Origin: Posidonia oceanica
Lineage: Eukaryota; Streptophyta; Magnoliopsida; Alismatales; Posidoniaceae
Assembly: GCA_037176725.1 (NCBI GenBank)
Contig: JAZBRS010000014.1
Location: forward strand, 75,622,501 to 75,686,500
Length of the DNA: 64,000 nucleotides
Direction of reading: 5' to 3'
Shown here: piece by piece, positions 10,690-20,762 of the stretch
Layout of the letters: each line of letters starts with the position of its first letter
How positions within the stretch are numbered: the first letter of the stretch is position 1
Program-made: the position numbers and the translations under genes
The notes under the pieces: model-generated
Told to the model about the DNA's origin: nothing
Seen by the model: only the letters and a program-made list of their open reading frames with translations
Databases searched by the model: none

Positions 10690-11660
10690 GGTAAATATTG
10701 CATGTCTGTCCTGAGTTTCCTCTTTTTTGCATTCCAGTCCTTATTTCGTTTATTCTGCTTGGTTTTTAATTAAGTACTTTGCTAAATTGCACGATCTGTT
10801 TATGTTTTTCAATATTTGCAAATAGGTCCATTCACTGTGCTGTGCTGTTGTGATATCTTGCAGTTTAGTCCTCCTTTTTCCCTTTTTTGCATTTAGGTCC
10901 TGTACCAAGTCAGTTCATTTATTTACTCATATTTTACCATACTGTATTGCATCCTGGCCCCTTGCATGTTTTTATTTTTGCACTTAGATCCATGCACTGT
11001 AGAAACTTAGGTTCTGATTTTTATTTTTGGTTGGTGCATTGCATATTTGCCCCTCTACTTTATATATTTGCAGTTAGGTCCATTTTAAATGGACAGTATC
11101 TGTGCTGCATGCATTTTAACTTACTGCATTGCATTTTTAACCCCATATTTTCCAGGAATTGCACTGTGGTCCTGTCACTTAATTTTCAGAACATATTTTC
11201 CATACTAAATTGCATTTCCAACCCCTGCATGATTTCAAAATCACACTCAGGTCCCTGCACGCTTTGAAAATCACGTGAAAAGACCATTTTTGCCCCTACA
11301 TTGCATTTTAACCCCTATGCCTACCAAATTTCATACAGACCTTCCGCTAGTACCCCCAGACTCCCCAAGACCTTGTTTTCTGGAAAATTTGCATTTTAGA
11401 CCCTAGATTTTTTCAAAATGGCACTCTGCCCCCTTTCGGTTTCAAAATCCCTTTTAAAGCATACCCTCTTTTCAAAACACCCTTCTGAGCCTAGTTTTTT
11501 GCCAAATAGACCCTTGGCTTCCCCTGTTTTCAAAGTCTTCTCATGTGGAACCCTGTTTTCCGGAAAATTTGCACTTTCAGCCCCTTTTCTTTTTCAAAAT
11601 GCTTTCTGGGCCCCTGGTTTCTCTCAAATTACCTCTCTTTACTTTTCTTGCTTTTGCTTG
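10690..11660 (+). repeat. Quasi-periodic TGCAT / GGTCC phrase region in the Og1 LTR
   Basis: A loose phrase, TTGCATTT followed by AGGTCC or AACCCC, recurs every 30-60 bases (for example 10898, 10979, 11064, 11127, 11158, 11209, 11302). The same region in the solo LTR (59760-60720, reverse strand) keeps the spacing while bases have drifted. It is too degenerate to be a fresh tandem array. Confidence 0.6.
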
Positions 11661-11974
11661 CATTTTGCATCCATTTAGTCTTGCATCTTAGCATCTTCTT
11701 GCACACACCAAGCACTTCTAACTCCCCTTCACTTGGGAGGACCTTCAGCACACCCCTAGGATCCCCTGAACACTTAGATCTGGTCTCCTCTTCTGTTCTG
11801 GCCCTTCTGCTCCGGAGCTGCGATATCTTTCCATCCGACCGTCGGATCTCCTCAAGTAAGCTGCCCAGGTGACCGCAGCGAAGCGCTCTTCAGCATGGAC
11901 CAAACAGATCTCCGATCAGACTCTCGGATCTCCAGGTATATCTCCCTGAACTTCTGCACTGCATTCATTTTGCA

Positions 11975-12790
11975 TGCCATTTGCACCGTTTTGCGTGCCT
12001 TTTAGTTTTTGCCTCGTTTTGCGTGTTTTCTTGTTTTCTCGCTCCGTTTTGCGCGCCACTCCTCTTTGTCTTGCACCGTTTTGCGTGCCTTTTAGTTTTC
12101 TCGCCCCATTTTGCGTGTTTTCTTGTTTTCTCGCTCCGTTTTGCGTGCCTCTTAGTTTCTTCGCCCCGTTTTGCGTGCCTTTTAGTTTTCTCGCCCCGTT
12201 TTGCGCATTTTCTCGTTTCATCGCTCCGTTTTGCGCGCCGCTTCTTTGCCTTGCACCGTTTTGCGTGCCTTTTAGTTTTCTCGCCCCGTTTTGCGCATTT
12301 TCTCGTTTCATCGCTCCGTTTTGCGCGCCGCTTCTCCGCCTTGCACCGTTTTGCGTGCCTTTTGGTTTTCTCGCCCCGTTTTGCGTGCTTCCTTGTTTTT
12401 CTCGCTCCGTTTTGCGTGCCACCTCTTTGTCTTGCACCGTTTCGTGTGCCTTTTAGTTTTCTCGCCCCGTTTTGCGTGTTTTCTTGTTTTATCGCTCCGT
12501 TTTGCGCGCCACTTCTCTATCTTGCACCGTTTTGCGTGCCCTTTAGTTTTCTTGCCTCGTTTTGCGCACAGTCTTGTTTTCCTGCACCGTTTTGCGTGCC
12601 CTTTCGTTTTCTCGCCTCGTTTTGCGTGCCCTGGCGTTTCCCGATCCAGTTTTGCGCCCTTCTTTCGTTTTCTTGCACGGTTTTGCGTTCTTGTTCCATT
12701 TCTTGACCCATTTTGCATGTCAACCCTGTTCTCGCATCCTTTTGCATACTTCTTTCGTTCCCCGCACTGTTTTACGTCGTTTTCCCTTGC
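11975..12790 (+). repeat. ~30-bp TTTTGCGTGCC tandem array in the Og1 LTR
   Basis: More than 20 units, each containing CCGTTTTGCG, fall every 28-34 bases. The phrase CACCGTTTTGCGTGCC recurs at 12076, 12257 and 12346, showing a roughly 90-bp trimer. The array explains the cysteine/phenylalanine-rich ORFs on the plus strand and the lysine/asparagine-rich ones on the minus strand, which are not genes. The solo LTR has the same array as a much more regular 30-bp repeat at 58640-59050. Confidence 0.92.
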
Positions 12791-13084
12791 ATGTCGGTTG
12801 CATTGCATGGTTTTCTCGCCGTTTTGTTTTATCGCCTGCATTTGCATATAGGGCGATGATGCTTACTATCCGGAGTTCTCACGAGCCAGATTTCGCCTGG
12901 TTCGGAGCACGGACAGCGTTGCTGAGCGTTTAGATTGCACGTTTACTTCCTTGCACCGTTTTCCATCACTTAGAGCACACCTTTGAGCATTTAGACAGGC
13001 ATTCAGTGGCACTTAGGCATCCAGAGTCTGCATTTCCCTGCATATGCGAGCGTAAGCCTAGAAAGACCGATTCTCGGGCGTGTC

Positions 13085-13312
13085 GGGGGTGCCTAACACC
13101 TTCCCCGCGCGTAACAGGAGTCCTTACCCTCTCTTGGCCCGCAATGACCATATTGCCCTTGTCCTAGGCACGAGTCACCTCATTTGCATTCATTTGCATC
13201 TTATTTCTTTTGCATTGCTTTGCTTTGCATCCTTTGCTTGGTTTTGCGTGATTATTCACGCATTTCCCCGGTTTTCCTCGTCTTCCGATTTAATAGACTT
13301 GGTGGTGACTCC
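13085..13312 (+). promoter_or_regulatory. Og1 LTR 3' core: conserved hairpin block and PBS-like decamer
   Basis: GGGGGTGCCTAACACCTTCC begins at 13085 and can fold as GGTG-CCTAA-CACC. It continues into GCGTAACAGGAGTCCTTACC up to 13128. This is the best conserved stretch among the LTRs in the window. At 13303-13312 TGGTGACTCC differs by one base from the start of the PBS (TGGCGACTCC), 165 bases before the LTR end. Confidence 0.6.
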
Positions 13313-13477
13313 GACTTTGTCTTATCTTCCTCTTTTCTTTCCCTTTTTCCCCCTTTTAAATGTTTTCGAGTTAGGTCTTCCTTCTCGGACATAGCCGCTT
13401 ATAGTGAGCCTGATTCCGATCGGTGCACGCGAGCTTTGGCATCGTGCATGGACGATCCGAACACCGGGATTACTACA

Positions 13478-14080
13478 GGGTAGCGGTCCCGGGTGAGGCG
13501 TTGAGAGTTCGGCTGATTGGCGTACACCTTTAGCCTCTGCGATGTGTAGATAGCCTCTGGCTATGCTCTGCTCTGCTTTGATCCTCCCCGTGTCGGTGGA
13601 CTCTCTTGATAAGCTGGATCTCGCCTTTGGGAGTTTTTAAGCTCGGCGAGATGCTCTATTCTGCCCTCAGTCTCACTCTGTAGCCACATGCAAGAGATGG
13701 CGCTGCTCGGGAGAGACCTACTTGAGATTGTCACTACTTGACATCCTCTTGGCGCTACTTGTTTGTCCAAGGCCGGGTTTTTGATTATACAAATGTTTAT
13801 GGGTTTTGTATTTTTTAGAAAGGAGGAAGGAAAACATGTTTTTGGGTTTTTGTATTGGTTTTGTATTTTTATGGTTTTTTGTTTAGGAAAACTTAAAAAG
13901 GGAAAACCAGCAGTGAGGCAAAGAAAAAATATTTTTGGTGTTTTTGGTTTTCTTGATTTTTTTGGGTGTTTTTGTATTTTACAGGATGCAAGAAATGATA
14001 TGTACATGCGGGAGATGACAATGCATGATGACAGATATGTGCAAGATGGCTAATATGCATGCAAAGTGATTGATATGTGC
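13478..14080 (-). other. TG1 3' region next to the Og1 insertion
   Basis: Non-coding. It aligns with TG2 54533-55050: the shared words GAGGCGTT, TACACCTT, AGCCTCTG and CTATGCTCTGCTCTGCTTTG are followed by a T-rich stretch on the plus strand with GTTTTTGTATTTT-type runs. Plus-strand ORFs here (for example 13763-14053) are low-complexity and have no counterpart frame in TG2. Confidence 0.7.
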
Positions 14081-14084
14081 AGTT

Positions 14085-14425
14085 GATAAGTTGATGGACC
14101 TATCGCCGGATAGTTAGGGCTATCAGCCCGATAGTGATAGGTTAACGGACCTATCGGCGAATAGTTAGGGGTATCAGCCCGAGTGATAAGTTGACGGACT
14201 TATCGTCGAGCAGTTAGGGGTGCCGGCCCGATGATGATAGGTTAATGGACCTATCACCGAATAGTTAGGGGTATCAGCCCGAATGGTGATAGGTTAACGG
14301 ACCTATCGCCGAGCAGTTAGGGCTGCCGGCCCGATGATGAGTTGACGGACCCATCACCGAATAGTTTGGGATATCAGTCCGATGGTGATAGGTTAACGAA
14401 CGTATCGCAGAGCAGTTAGGGCTGC
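14085..14425 (-). repeat. TG1 satellite array, ~47-65 bp units with two hairpins each
   Basis: About six units contain GATAGGTTAACGGACCTATC followed by GCCGAATAGTTAGGGGTATC and AGCCCGA. Each half is a dyad: GATAGGT/ACCTATC around TAACGG, and ATAG/CTAT around the TTAGGG-type core. Variants such as GATAAGT/ACTTATC keep the pairing. It is homologous to the TG2 array at 52680-53105. Confidence 0.88.
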
Positions 14426-14608
14426 TATCCCAATGCATGAATGCATGAAGAAGGAGAGAATGCATGCTTTTAGGTTTTGCTGTTTTTATGTATTTTTTTT
14501 TTTATGATTTTTCGAGAAGACGAGAAAACGCAAAAACAAAACGAGAGGAAAAGAAAAGACAGTGCAGAAATAAAAAGAGAGGTAAGAGGGTCTTACCTGT
14601 CAGCAACC
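14426..14608 (-). other. TG1 sequence just after gag, with a splice-donor-like site
   Basis: On the minus strand the gag stop (14611-14609) is followed after 11 bases by GACAG|GTAAGACC (border 14597/14596), close to the plant 5' splice consensus. TG2 has AACAG|GTATGTCC at the same place (55188/55187). A T-rich, intron-like stretch follows. I could not identify a matching acceptor. Confidence 0.5.
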
Positions 14609-17082
14609 TCAGGAAGGAGGTGCTGAGTCCATTCCTACACTGCTGACGCTGTTGGCGAGGTCCACTGTTGGTAGTGCGGGGAGCACTGGGGTTGCCGGAG
14701 CTGCTGACGGCAGTGCAGGGAGCACTGGAGCTACTGAGGTGGGTGGAGGAGATAACCTGGATGGCGCTGCAACTGGGCTTGCTGTCGACGCTGCCGCTTC
14801 ATCCGAGCGTCCCTCAGACGGATCAGGGAAAGAAGGCAAAAGGAGGTTGCACCGATGGGATCGGGAGGATCCACTAGGGTGGAGCTAAACTCAGAGAAGA
14901 CTGGGGTAGGCCCCCGAGGTTCTGGCATCTATGAAGCCTGCAGGCTCGGAAGTGGAGGGTTGGCTACACTAGGGTGTGCAAGTGCAAGTGCAGGTGTAGG
15001 TGCAAGTGCAGGCTCCTGCTCGTCAACGCTGATGATCCTGCGATCGATCAAGCGTTGAATGACATCCCAGAGAGTGAGGCAGTTGTCCATCGAGTGCCCG
15101 GTGGCTCGATGGAAACTGCAGAACTGATCCGTATCATGCCACCATGGAGGGGGATTTGGTGACGGACGGGCAGCTGGGAGTCTCAAGAGTGAATTAACTT
15201 GAGGGAAGATGACGCTTAGCGGCTCGGGTAGAGGGGTGTAATCACACTCAGCCTAACGAGGTCGTCTTTGCCCTGGTTGGAGTCCTTGCCGAGCGGGTGT
15301 GACATGATGCACGGGCTCGACGGTGACAGTGTGTGCAGTGGGTGCATAATTAGGTGCGTGCTCTAGCGGAAAAGGGTCTGGCCGACTCTCTACATAGGCA
15401 GGCTCTTCGGGAGGATCAGCGTTTGCTTTGGTGTGCTGCTCGGAGTAACCGGGAGCGGAGTTGTTGTTGTTGCTGCTGTTGTTGCTACTGCTGCCGCTGC
15501 GGCGATTGCTGGAGGTGTTGACTTGCCTAGCCAATGTAGACAGTGTAAGGAAATGCCCACTTCGTAGTGAGCTTTCCACGCGGGCGCCAGCCCTAATCAG
15601 CGATGCAAAACTAGTGGTGTGCTGAATGCAAAGCAAAGTCCCAGTCGCTGGCAGCGCCTCCTTGATGATTATCTCGATAGAATCCTCCTCAGATGGTTTA
15701 TCTTTGATCTGGGCGGCTGTGGAGCGCCAGCGACTGACATACACCTCGAATGGCTCCTGGGGCCTCTACTGGATGGTGACAAGATCCTCCCGCTTGGGGA
15801 TCAAGTTAAGGTTGAAAGAATACTGCTCAAGGAAAGCCTGAGAAAGATCAGTCCAAGTCTGAACTGTAGCCATGTCAAGGGAAATGAACCACTTGAGCGC
15901 GGGGCCGGTCAAACTCTTCTGAAACTGGCGAATAAGGAGCCTTTCATCAGCCTGAAGCTGAGGAAGGTCCCTGCAGTATGCCTTCAGATGCGAAATGGGA
16001 CAGCCTCTACCATTATATTTATCGAATTTCGGGATGCGAAACTTTGAAGGGAGTGCAGCCTCTGGAAAGAGACAGAGGTCCCCAAATTGGTAGGACTGGT
16101 GGTCCGTGCCCTGCACCAGGCGTAGTGCTCTCTCCAGAACGTCCATCCTGTCATTGATGGGATCTGGATTTGCTGCCAAGGGAGATGGTGAGACAGCAAG
16201 GGCAGGGACCACATACGCCATCTGGGTCGCACCGAAGTGCTCATTCGGATCCACCATTGCGTCACCTGGTGGTGCGTCGTGATGGCCGACGTATCCGTGC
16301 AGTGGTGTGGTGTATGCAGGAAAGTATGCTGGGTTCTGAACCTGATGCAAGGGGGATGGATAGATAATATGCTGTGCAATGGGAGGAGCAGAGTGCTAGA
16401 GTAATAGTTGCTGTGCAGGCGCGGTGCTGGGCAACGAACCAGTAGGATACTGTGCTCCAACCAGCCCGAAGGACTGATCACCAGGGAATGGAGTTCCATG
16501 CAATGCATAGTGCTGTGCAGATGCAGGAGGCGGAAGCCGTGCCCCCATCGCCGGAGCAGTGAGTAGCTGGGGCGATGGTATAGGCGGGAGTGCAATGTAG
16601 AAAGGAGCAGGCTGCAGAGGAACCTCAGGGGCAGCAGGGATGCAAGAAGGACAAACTGATAGAGCCATGCCTTGCAGTGTGTGGGCAGTCTCCATCAGGT
16701 GCTGGTACTGCAGCTCAGGGGACCCGTTAGTGGGAACGCTGAAGTGCAAGACCGGTGGGGGACCAGATTGAAGAGGTTGGGAACCTATGGCAAGGGTCGC
16801 CGCAGTAGAAGGGACATCGAGAGGGATGTATCCCTGGGACAGAGGGGTCTGAGGCACCTCCGGAACGCGAGTGGTGGTCACCAAGATTGACTCGGTGACC
16901 GGACCCAGAGGGGCGCATGTCTGCCAATGCCCCGCAACATAATGGGGTGCCCCAGACACCTGAGGGTGGAATCCTGGTGTCACAAAGGGCACAGAGCGAG
17001 TGGAAGCGAAATTTGGAGGGACCCAAGTGGTAAACCCCTCCAAGTCAACAGAAAAGCGGAGCTCACTGGCAGACTGGGCCAT
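14609..17082 (-). pseudogene. gag: TG1 gag, several premature stops
   Basis: One frame runs from ATG 17082 (MAQSASELRF) to about 14929, broken by TAG codons at 16398-16396, 15768-15766 and 15255-15253. In the first two TG2 has CAG. The Pro/Ser-rich N-terminal third is followed by a capsid-like region (15766-16100: LIRQFQKSLTGPALKW, WTDLSQAFLEQYSF) typical of retrotransposon Gag. Then comes a single finger of the C-x2-H-x4-H-x4-C type (CSFHRATGHSMDNC, 15120-15079). The frame shifts near 14930, and the Pro/Ser/Ala-rich tail ends DSAPPS at 14609, matching the TG2 tail DPAPPS. Gag packages genomic RNA into particles. Here it is the only retroviral gene, so RT and integrase would have to come from Og-type elements. 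Confidence 0.85.
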
Positions 17083-18196
17083 CACTGACCGAGTCTGAGT
17101 GAGGGAAGGCTGCGACGAGAAAGTAAAGCCGCGAGACCTAAAGGGGAGCTACTACTGGAAGTGACGAATAGCTCAGAGACAGAGGAGGGATGCTTAGGGT
17201 CCGGACAACGGACCCTGCACCTACCTGCAAAAACAATAAAGATGTTAGAAGTTGGATGCAAAAAAAGTTTATTAGAGGTGGCATGAATGACACACATGCA
17301 GATGAATGCCCTACTATGCGCTCTCTCACCATGCATGTCCTGAGTAGATGACCTACTACGACGCACTCATGGGTGATGGGATTTATTGACTCCAGGTCAG
17401 AAAAAGTAGGCTCCCCATCTAGATCCTGGCCCAAAGCTCAGGCAGTAACGGGGTGGTGCATTGGTGGCCTCGACCTTGCCAAAGCATGGGTGGTACCCTT
17501 TACTAGCACCGACACGACCCTTGACAAGGGAGGACAGACCGACTGACCTGCACCATGCCAAAGCATTAGGGCAAGAGGTCGGGACTATCCTTCGCAGACT
17601 GTGGGTGGACTCAGATGAGAAGAATGCATGCTTTCTGGAATGATCAAACCTGTGAGTTTGCTTTAAAGTCTTTTACTTGTGTTTTATTTAGCCAAAGGGG
17701 GGAAAATTGCAAGTTTTTGGCTCTAGTTGTGCTTAAATGTTATTGCTTTGCTTTATTGTAGCTTTTAGATTAAGCGAAGGGGAGCAAGCATGTTTCTACT
17801 ATCTTAGGCTTGGCATAAGCATGAATGGGAGAGAAACAGGAAGTCATGGCATGCAATCAATCACACAACAGAGCAAAAGGCATGTGCATGGCATGTGTAA
17901 GTGTTCGTGGACACGATAGTGAAAAGAAAACACTTACCATATCAAAAAGTAAGTATACATGGCATGTGCATATGTGATGGCATAGCAAATGTGTAAAACA
18001 AAGCATTCACCATCCAAAAAGCATGTATCATTGCGCCAAGCAATTATTTAGACATGTATAATGCATAAATAAAGCAAGTAAAAGGGATGTAAACAGTAAA
18101 GCAGGTAAACATGCAAGGAGGCAAGTAGGCAAGGCATGCAAAGGCGCAAGGCAAGCAAAGCGCGAAAATCAAGCGAGTGAAAGCCGGAGTCTAGCA
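17083..18196 (-). other. TG1 leader with putative splice acceptor before gag
   Basis: A 1.1 kb untranslated leader homologous to Og2 27241-28396. On the minus strand, CTAAC (17248-17244, branch-point consensus) is followed 20 bases later by TTTATTGTTTTTGCAG|GTAGG, with the border at 17225/17224. That is 143 bases before the gag ATG. TG2 and Og2 have equivalent acceptors, giving a candidate leader intron from the LTR donor at 19843 to here. Confidence 0.6.
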
Positions 18197-18214
18197 TCCC
18201 CAGCGGAGTCGCCA
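18197..18214 (-). promoter_or_regulatory. Primer binding site of TG1
   Basis: On the minus strand TGGCGACTCCGCTGGGGA lies one base after the LTR end ...ATTACTACA. It starts with the obligatory TGG complementary to a tRNA CCA end. The sequence is close to the complement of a plant tRNA-Arg 3' end, the primer reported for Ogre elements. The tRNA identity is from memory and should be aligned. Confidence 0.85.
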
Positions 18215-18365
18215 TTGTAGTAATCCCGGTGTTCGGATCGTCCATGCACGCTGCCAAAGCTTGCGTGCATCGATCGAAATTAGGTTCACTATTAGCGGGT
18301 GTATCCGAGAAGGAAGACTTGACTCGAAAACACCAAAAATGGGAAAAAAAAAGATAAGACAAATC

Positions 18366-18592
18366 AGAGTCGCCACTATGTCTATTAAGTCGGGAGATAA
18401 GGAAAACCGAGGAAATGCATGAATAAACACGCAAAACCAAGCAAGAGATGCAATGCAATGCAATGCATTGAAACGATATGCAATGAGATGCAATGATGTG
18501 ACTCGTGCCTAAGATAAGGGCCATATCGTCATTGCGTGCCAAGGGACAAGGCAAGGACTCCTATTACGTGTGGGGAAGGTGTTAGGCACCCC
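18366..18592 (-). promoter_or_regulatory. TG1 LTR 3' core: conserved hairpin block and PBS-like decamer
   Basis: The conserved block GGGGTGCCTAACACC...GGAGTCCTTGCC lies at 18592-18551 on the minus strand. TGGCGACTCT (18375-18366) repeats the first nine bases of the PBS, about 150 bases upstream of the LTR end. Confidence 0.6.
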
Positions 18593-19251
18593 TGACACGC
18601 CTGAAAAATCGGTCTTTCTAGGCTTAGCTTGCTCGCATATGTCGGATGCTATGAATGCCTAATGTGCCTAAATGCCTAAATGTTATGAATGCCTAAACTT
18701 ACTTGATGTGTTGTGATGTTATGATGCATGGTTAATGCATGCAAGAAATGCGATTAAGGTGACATGGCATGGAAAACAAGATGCAGAAGTGAGGTCTGAA
18801 AACAAATGGGCAAAATAATCAAAGGGGAGGCGGCAATCAAAGTGGCTTAGCCACTGTCTAAGCTGCGGAGTTAGTCGTCGGTAGTGGGGGCGTCGGAGGG
18901 AGTTGCTGCTGAGGACAGCAATAGAGAGGGTTCCTTGTCGGAGTTCCTCTGGGGCTAGTCGCCTGTCGTGGAGACGCTAGAGCTAGTCGCCTGTTGAAGG
19001 GGCACTGAGGCTAGTCACCGATGGGGGCGGCGGTGGAGGTGCAGATGGCTTCGCTAGACAGTGGCCTTCACGGTCGAAAATGGGCTAGCTACATGATGCA
19101 AAATTGAAATCTAGAGGCATGATCCTACAGACGACATGATGGGAAAGGCATGCAAACAAACAGATGGCAAAACAAAGGCCTAGGTCGTTGGATATGGCGA
19201 CCCAAAGTCGACCGGAGGACTGCTGGAAATGCAGGTGAGTCGCCAATGATG

Positions 19252-19522
19252 GTGGCGACCATGGTGGTCGCCACTTCACATGGCACCTCCATTGCGAACT
19301 GTCCTCCGAGCAGCGAACATCGTCGCCGGAAACAAGCATGATGGAGATGGCAAAATGCAAAATAAACATTGCGAAGCTAAGCATGGCTCAACGCGGAAGA
19401 AAGGTATGCAACCAGATTACAAAATAGTTGGGTGAGCCGCAAGATAAAGGGGCCAGAAGTTGGCCGGAGAGAACTGCTCGAGTTGCAGTTAGTCGCCTGT
19501 TGCACAGGCGGCTAAGCTGCAA
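19252..19522 (-). repeat. Hairpins of the TG1 LTR
   Basis: At 19252-19274 nine-base arms GTGGCGACC and GGTCGCCAC pair perfectly around ATGGT. At 19483-19522 TTGCAGTTAGTCGCCTGT pairs with ACAGGCGGCTAAGCTGCAA around TGC with few mismatches. Further TAGTCGCC and GGCGCCTA words are scattered at 18950-19010 and 20430-20510. They occupy the LTR positions where other LTRs carry GCGTC(T/C)AAC palindromes. Confidence 0.75.
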
Positions 19523-20762
19523 CTTGGCTGCTCAAAACAGCATTCTTCCCAGCCCGATCTAGGGCTCACGAAGATGCAAAAAAGCGATCTAACTACTCAG
19601 GCATGTAGAGCAAACATTCATCTACGCATGCAAGCAAGAATCAAGGGAAACGGTGATCCGAGTTGACTAGGGTGGTGACCCAAAGATCGGTCGGCAACTG
19701 CAGAGGAGCCGGCGACCAACCTGGCAGTCCTCCGATTTCCAGAGAAGACGGTCAAGGAGGGCCGGGAAGCTATTGAAAAAATAGAGTGACTACCTAGGAA
19801 GCATGCTCGAGGTAAGACGAAGCTAGGGGGATAGTTACTTACCTTCGGGGGCACGTGGTTTGGCCTCGCAACGTGGCTCGCCAGAGGTGGCCGGCAGGGT
19901 GGCTATAGCGGTGGTGGAGGCTACAGCGGGCACACGGGATGCTTGGGTTGCACTCGTTGAGGGCGTGCAGTGCTGCACCTGAAGTTTCGCGGAGTTTGGA
20001 GTAGAGATGCGGCTTTTGGGGACGTTGGCCGGCGACGGGGAAGATGGCCGGCGAGCTCGGTGGTTGCGGTGGTTCGGGCAGCGAAATGGGGATTTGATGG
20101 GTCGTGGAGGTTGCTGGAGTGTGTAGGAGTGTGTTTGGGTGGTTGGTTTGGGCTTTTGGGGCGAGCGGCGAGGAGGAGGAAGAGATCGCCGGAGTTTGAA
20201 ACATGGGTTCCTCCTTGGTAGCCTCTCTCCAAAAGTGGTGGCTTTTGGTTTTGTTTGGGTTGGGTGCTCCACCCAAAGCTCTGGCGATGGCAGAGGAGGA
20301 GCAGAGCCATTGTGAGAGGGCTTGGCAGTCGAGGTGGCAGGCCTAGGGGCGAGGCCGGTGATGAGGTGATGGGTGGCAGGTTGAGGTCGGCGGTGGCAGA
20401 GAAGCTTGCACAGCGCATTGATTTACAGTCGAGTCGCCGCATCAGCTGGCGCCTAACTTAGTCGCCTCTTCTCGTGGCGCCTGAGCTAGTCGCCCCTGCT
20501 AGTGGCAACAGACGTGTAACTTAGTGGCCTGGGCTGAAGATGGGCTTGGGCTTATGGAAGGCTTAGGTTAGGTTTTGGAAATGGGAAATGAGTTGTTTTG
20601 GGTAGGTTTTGGGTAGTTTTGGAGTGGGATTTGGTTTTAGGTCAAATTGGGACAGTTTGGCGAGGAAAGTTTGGGTTTTGGGGGAAAGGTTGAATCCGCA
20701 GTTCCCGAGCTCGCTTTTTCCAAATTCGATCTGCCGCCAAGTGTCAAAATGGGGTGTCTACA

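Larger units (their letters stand above)
1..13477 (+). mobile_element. Og1: Tat/Ogre-type Ty3/gypsy retrotransposon, 3' part
   Basis: The window opens inside the reverse transcriptase to RNase H part of pol and runs through integrase, an extra ORF, two satellite arrays, a polypurine tract and a 5.8 kb 3' LTR. The order RT, degenerate RNase H, second archaeal-type RNase H, integrase without chromodomain is the hallmark of the Tat lineage. The long LTR and extra ORF fit Ogre-like members. The element ends at 13477 inside TG1, because bases from 13479 on match TG2 around 54533. The expected 5-bp target duplication on this side is GGGTA (13478-13482); its partner lies outside the window. The 5' LTR, gag, protease and most of RT are off the left edge. 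Confidence 0.9.
7713..13477 (+). repeat. Og1 3' LTR (5.8 kb)
   Basis: The LTR starts TGTTGACACCCC right after the PPT and ends GGGATTACTACA. It has the same architecture as the solo LTR at 57987-63952 on the other strand. In order: a pyrimidine/purine-skewed U3, an AT-rich block (8400-9150), a GC-rich block (9300-10640) ending around a splice-donor-like site at 10361, a TGCAT/GGTCC phrase region (10690-11660), a TTTTGCG array (11975-12790), and a 3' core with a conserved hairpin (13085) and PBS-like decamer (13303). Several long ORFs cross it on both strands, but none shows a known domain and the array ORFs are repeat artefacts. Confidence 0.92.
13478..20762 (-). mobile_element. TG1: gag-only Tat/Ogre-type element, 5' part
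   Basis: The element reads right to left. Its 5' LTR is 18216-20762, the PBS 18197-18214, the leader 17083-18196, gag 17082-14609, then a 3' region to 13478 where Og1 interrupts it. No protease, RT or integrase follows gag. Instead the sequence goes directly to a 3' region that matches TG2 (54533-55199). The LTR starts TGTAGACACCCC at 20762. The flanking bases CCTAT (20763-20767) are the expected target duplication. The right flank matches Og2 at about 36822 (CCTATACCT), so TG1 inserted in the 3' region of Og0. Confidence 0.85.
18216..20762 (-). repeat. TG1 5' LTR (2.5 kb)
   Basis: Read on the minus strand, it begins TGTAGACACCCC at 20762 and ends GGGATTACTACA at 18216, directly before the PBS. 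It shares the 3' core with the Og1 LTR but is less than half its length. It lacks the TTTTGCG array and carries its own hairpins built on GTCGCC/GGCGAC words (19252-19274, 19483-19522, 20440-20515). A donor-like GAAG|GTAAGT lies at 19843/19842. A 145-codon minus-strand ORF (20276-19839) ends exactly at that donor. Confidence 0.9.

Noticed and set aside
11981..12851. Cysteine/phenylalanine-rich and lysine/asparagine-rich ORFs of 160-240 codons on both strands
   Set aside because: They are read-throughs of the ~30-bp LTR array; unit lengths near a multiple of three avoid stops. The same holds for ORFs at 58476-59365.
14464..14646. Small basic ORF (RRRENAKTKREEKKRQ) as a nucleic-acid-binding peptide
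   Set aside because: It comes from an A-rich stretch antisense to the end of TG1 gag; the TG2 counterpart does not keep the frame.
18197..18214. tRNA gene fragment
   Set aside because: Only the 3' complement is present, immediately next to an LTR end, so it is a primer binding site.
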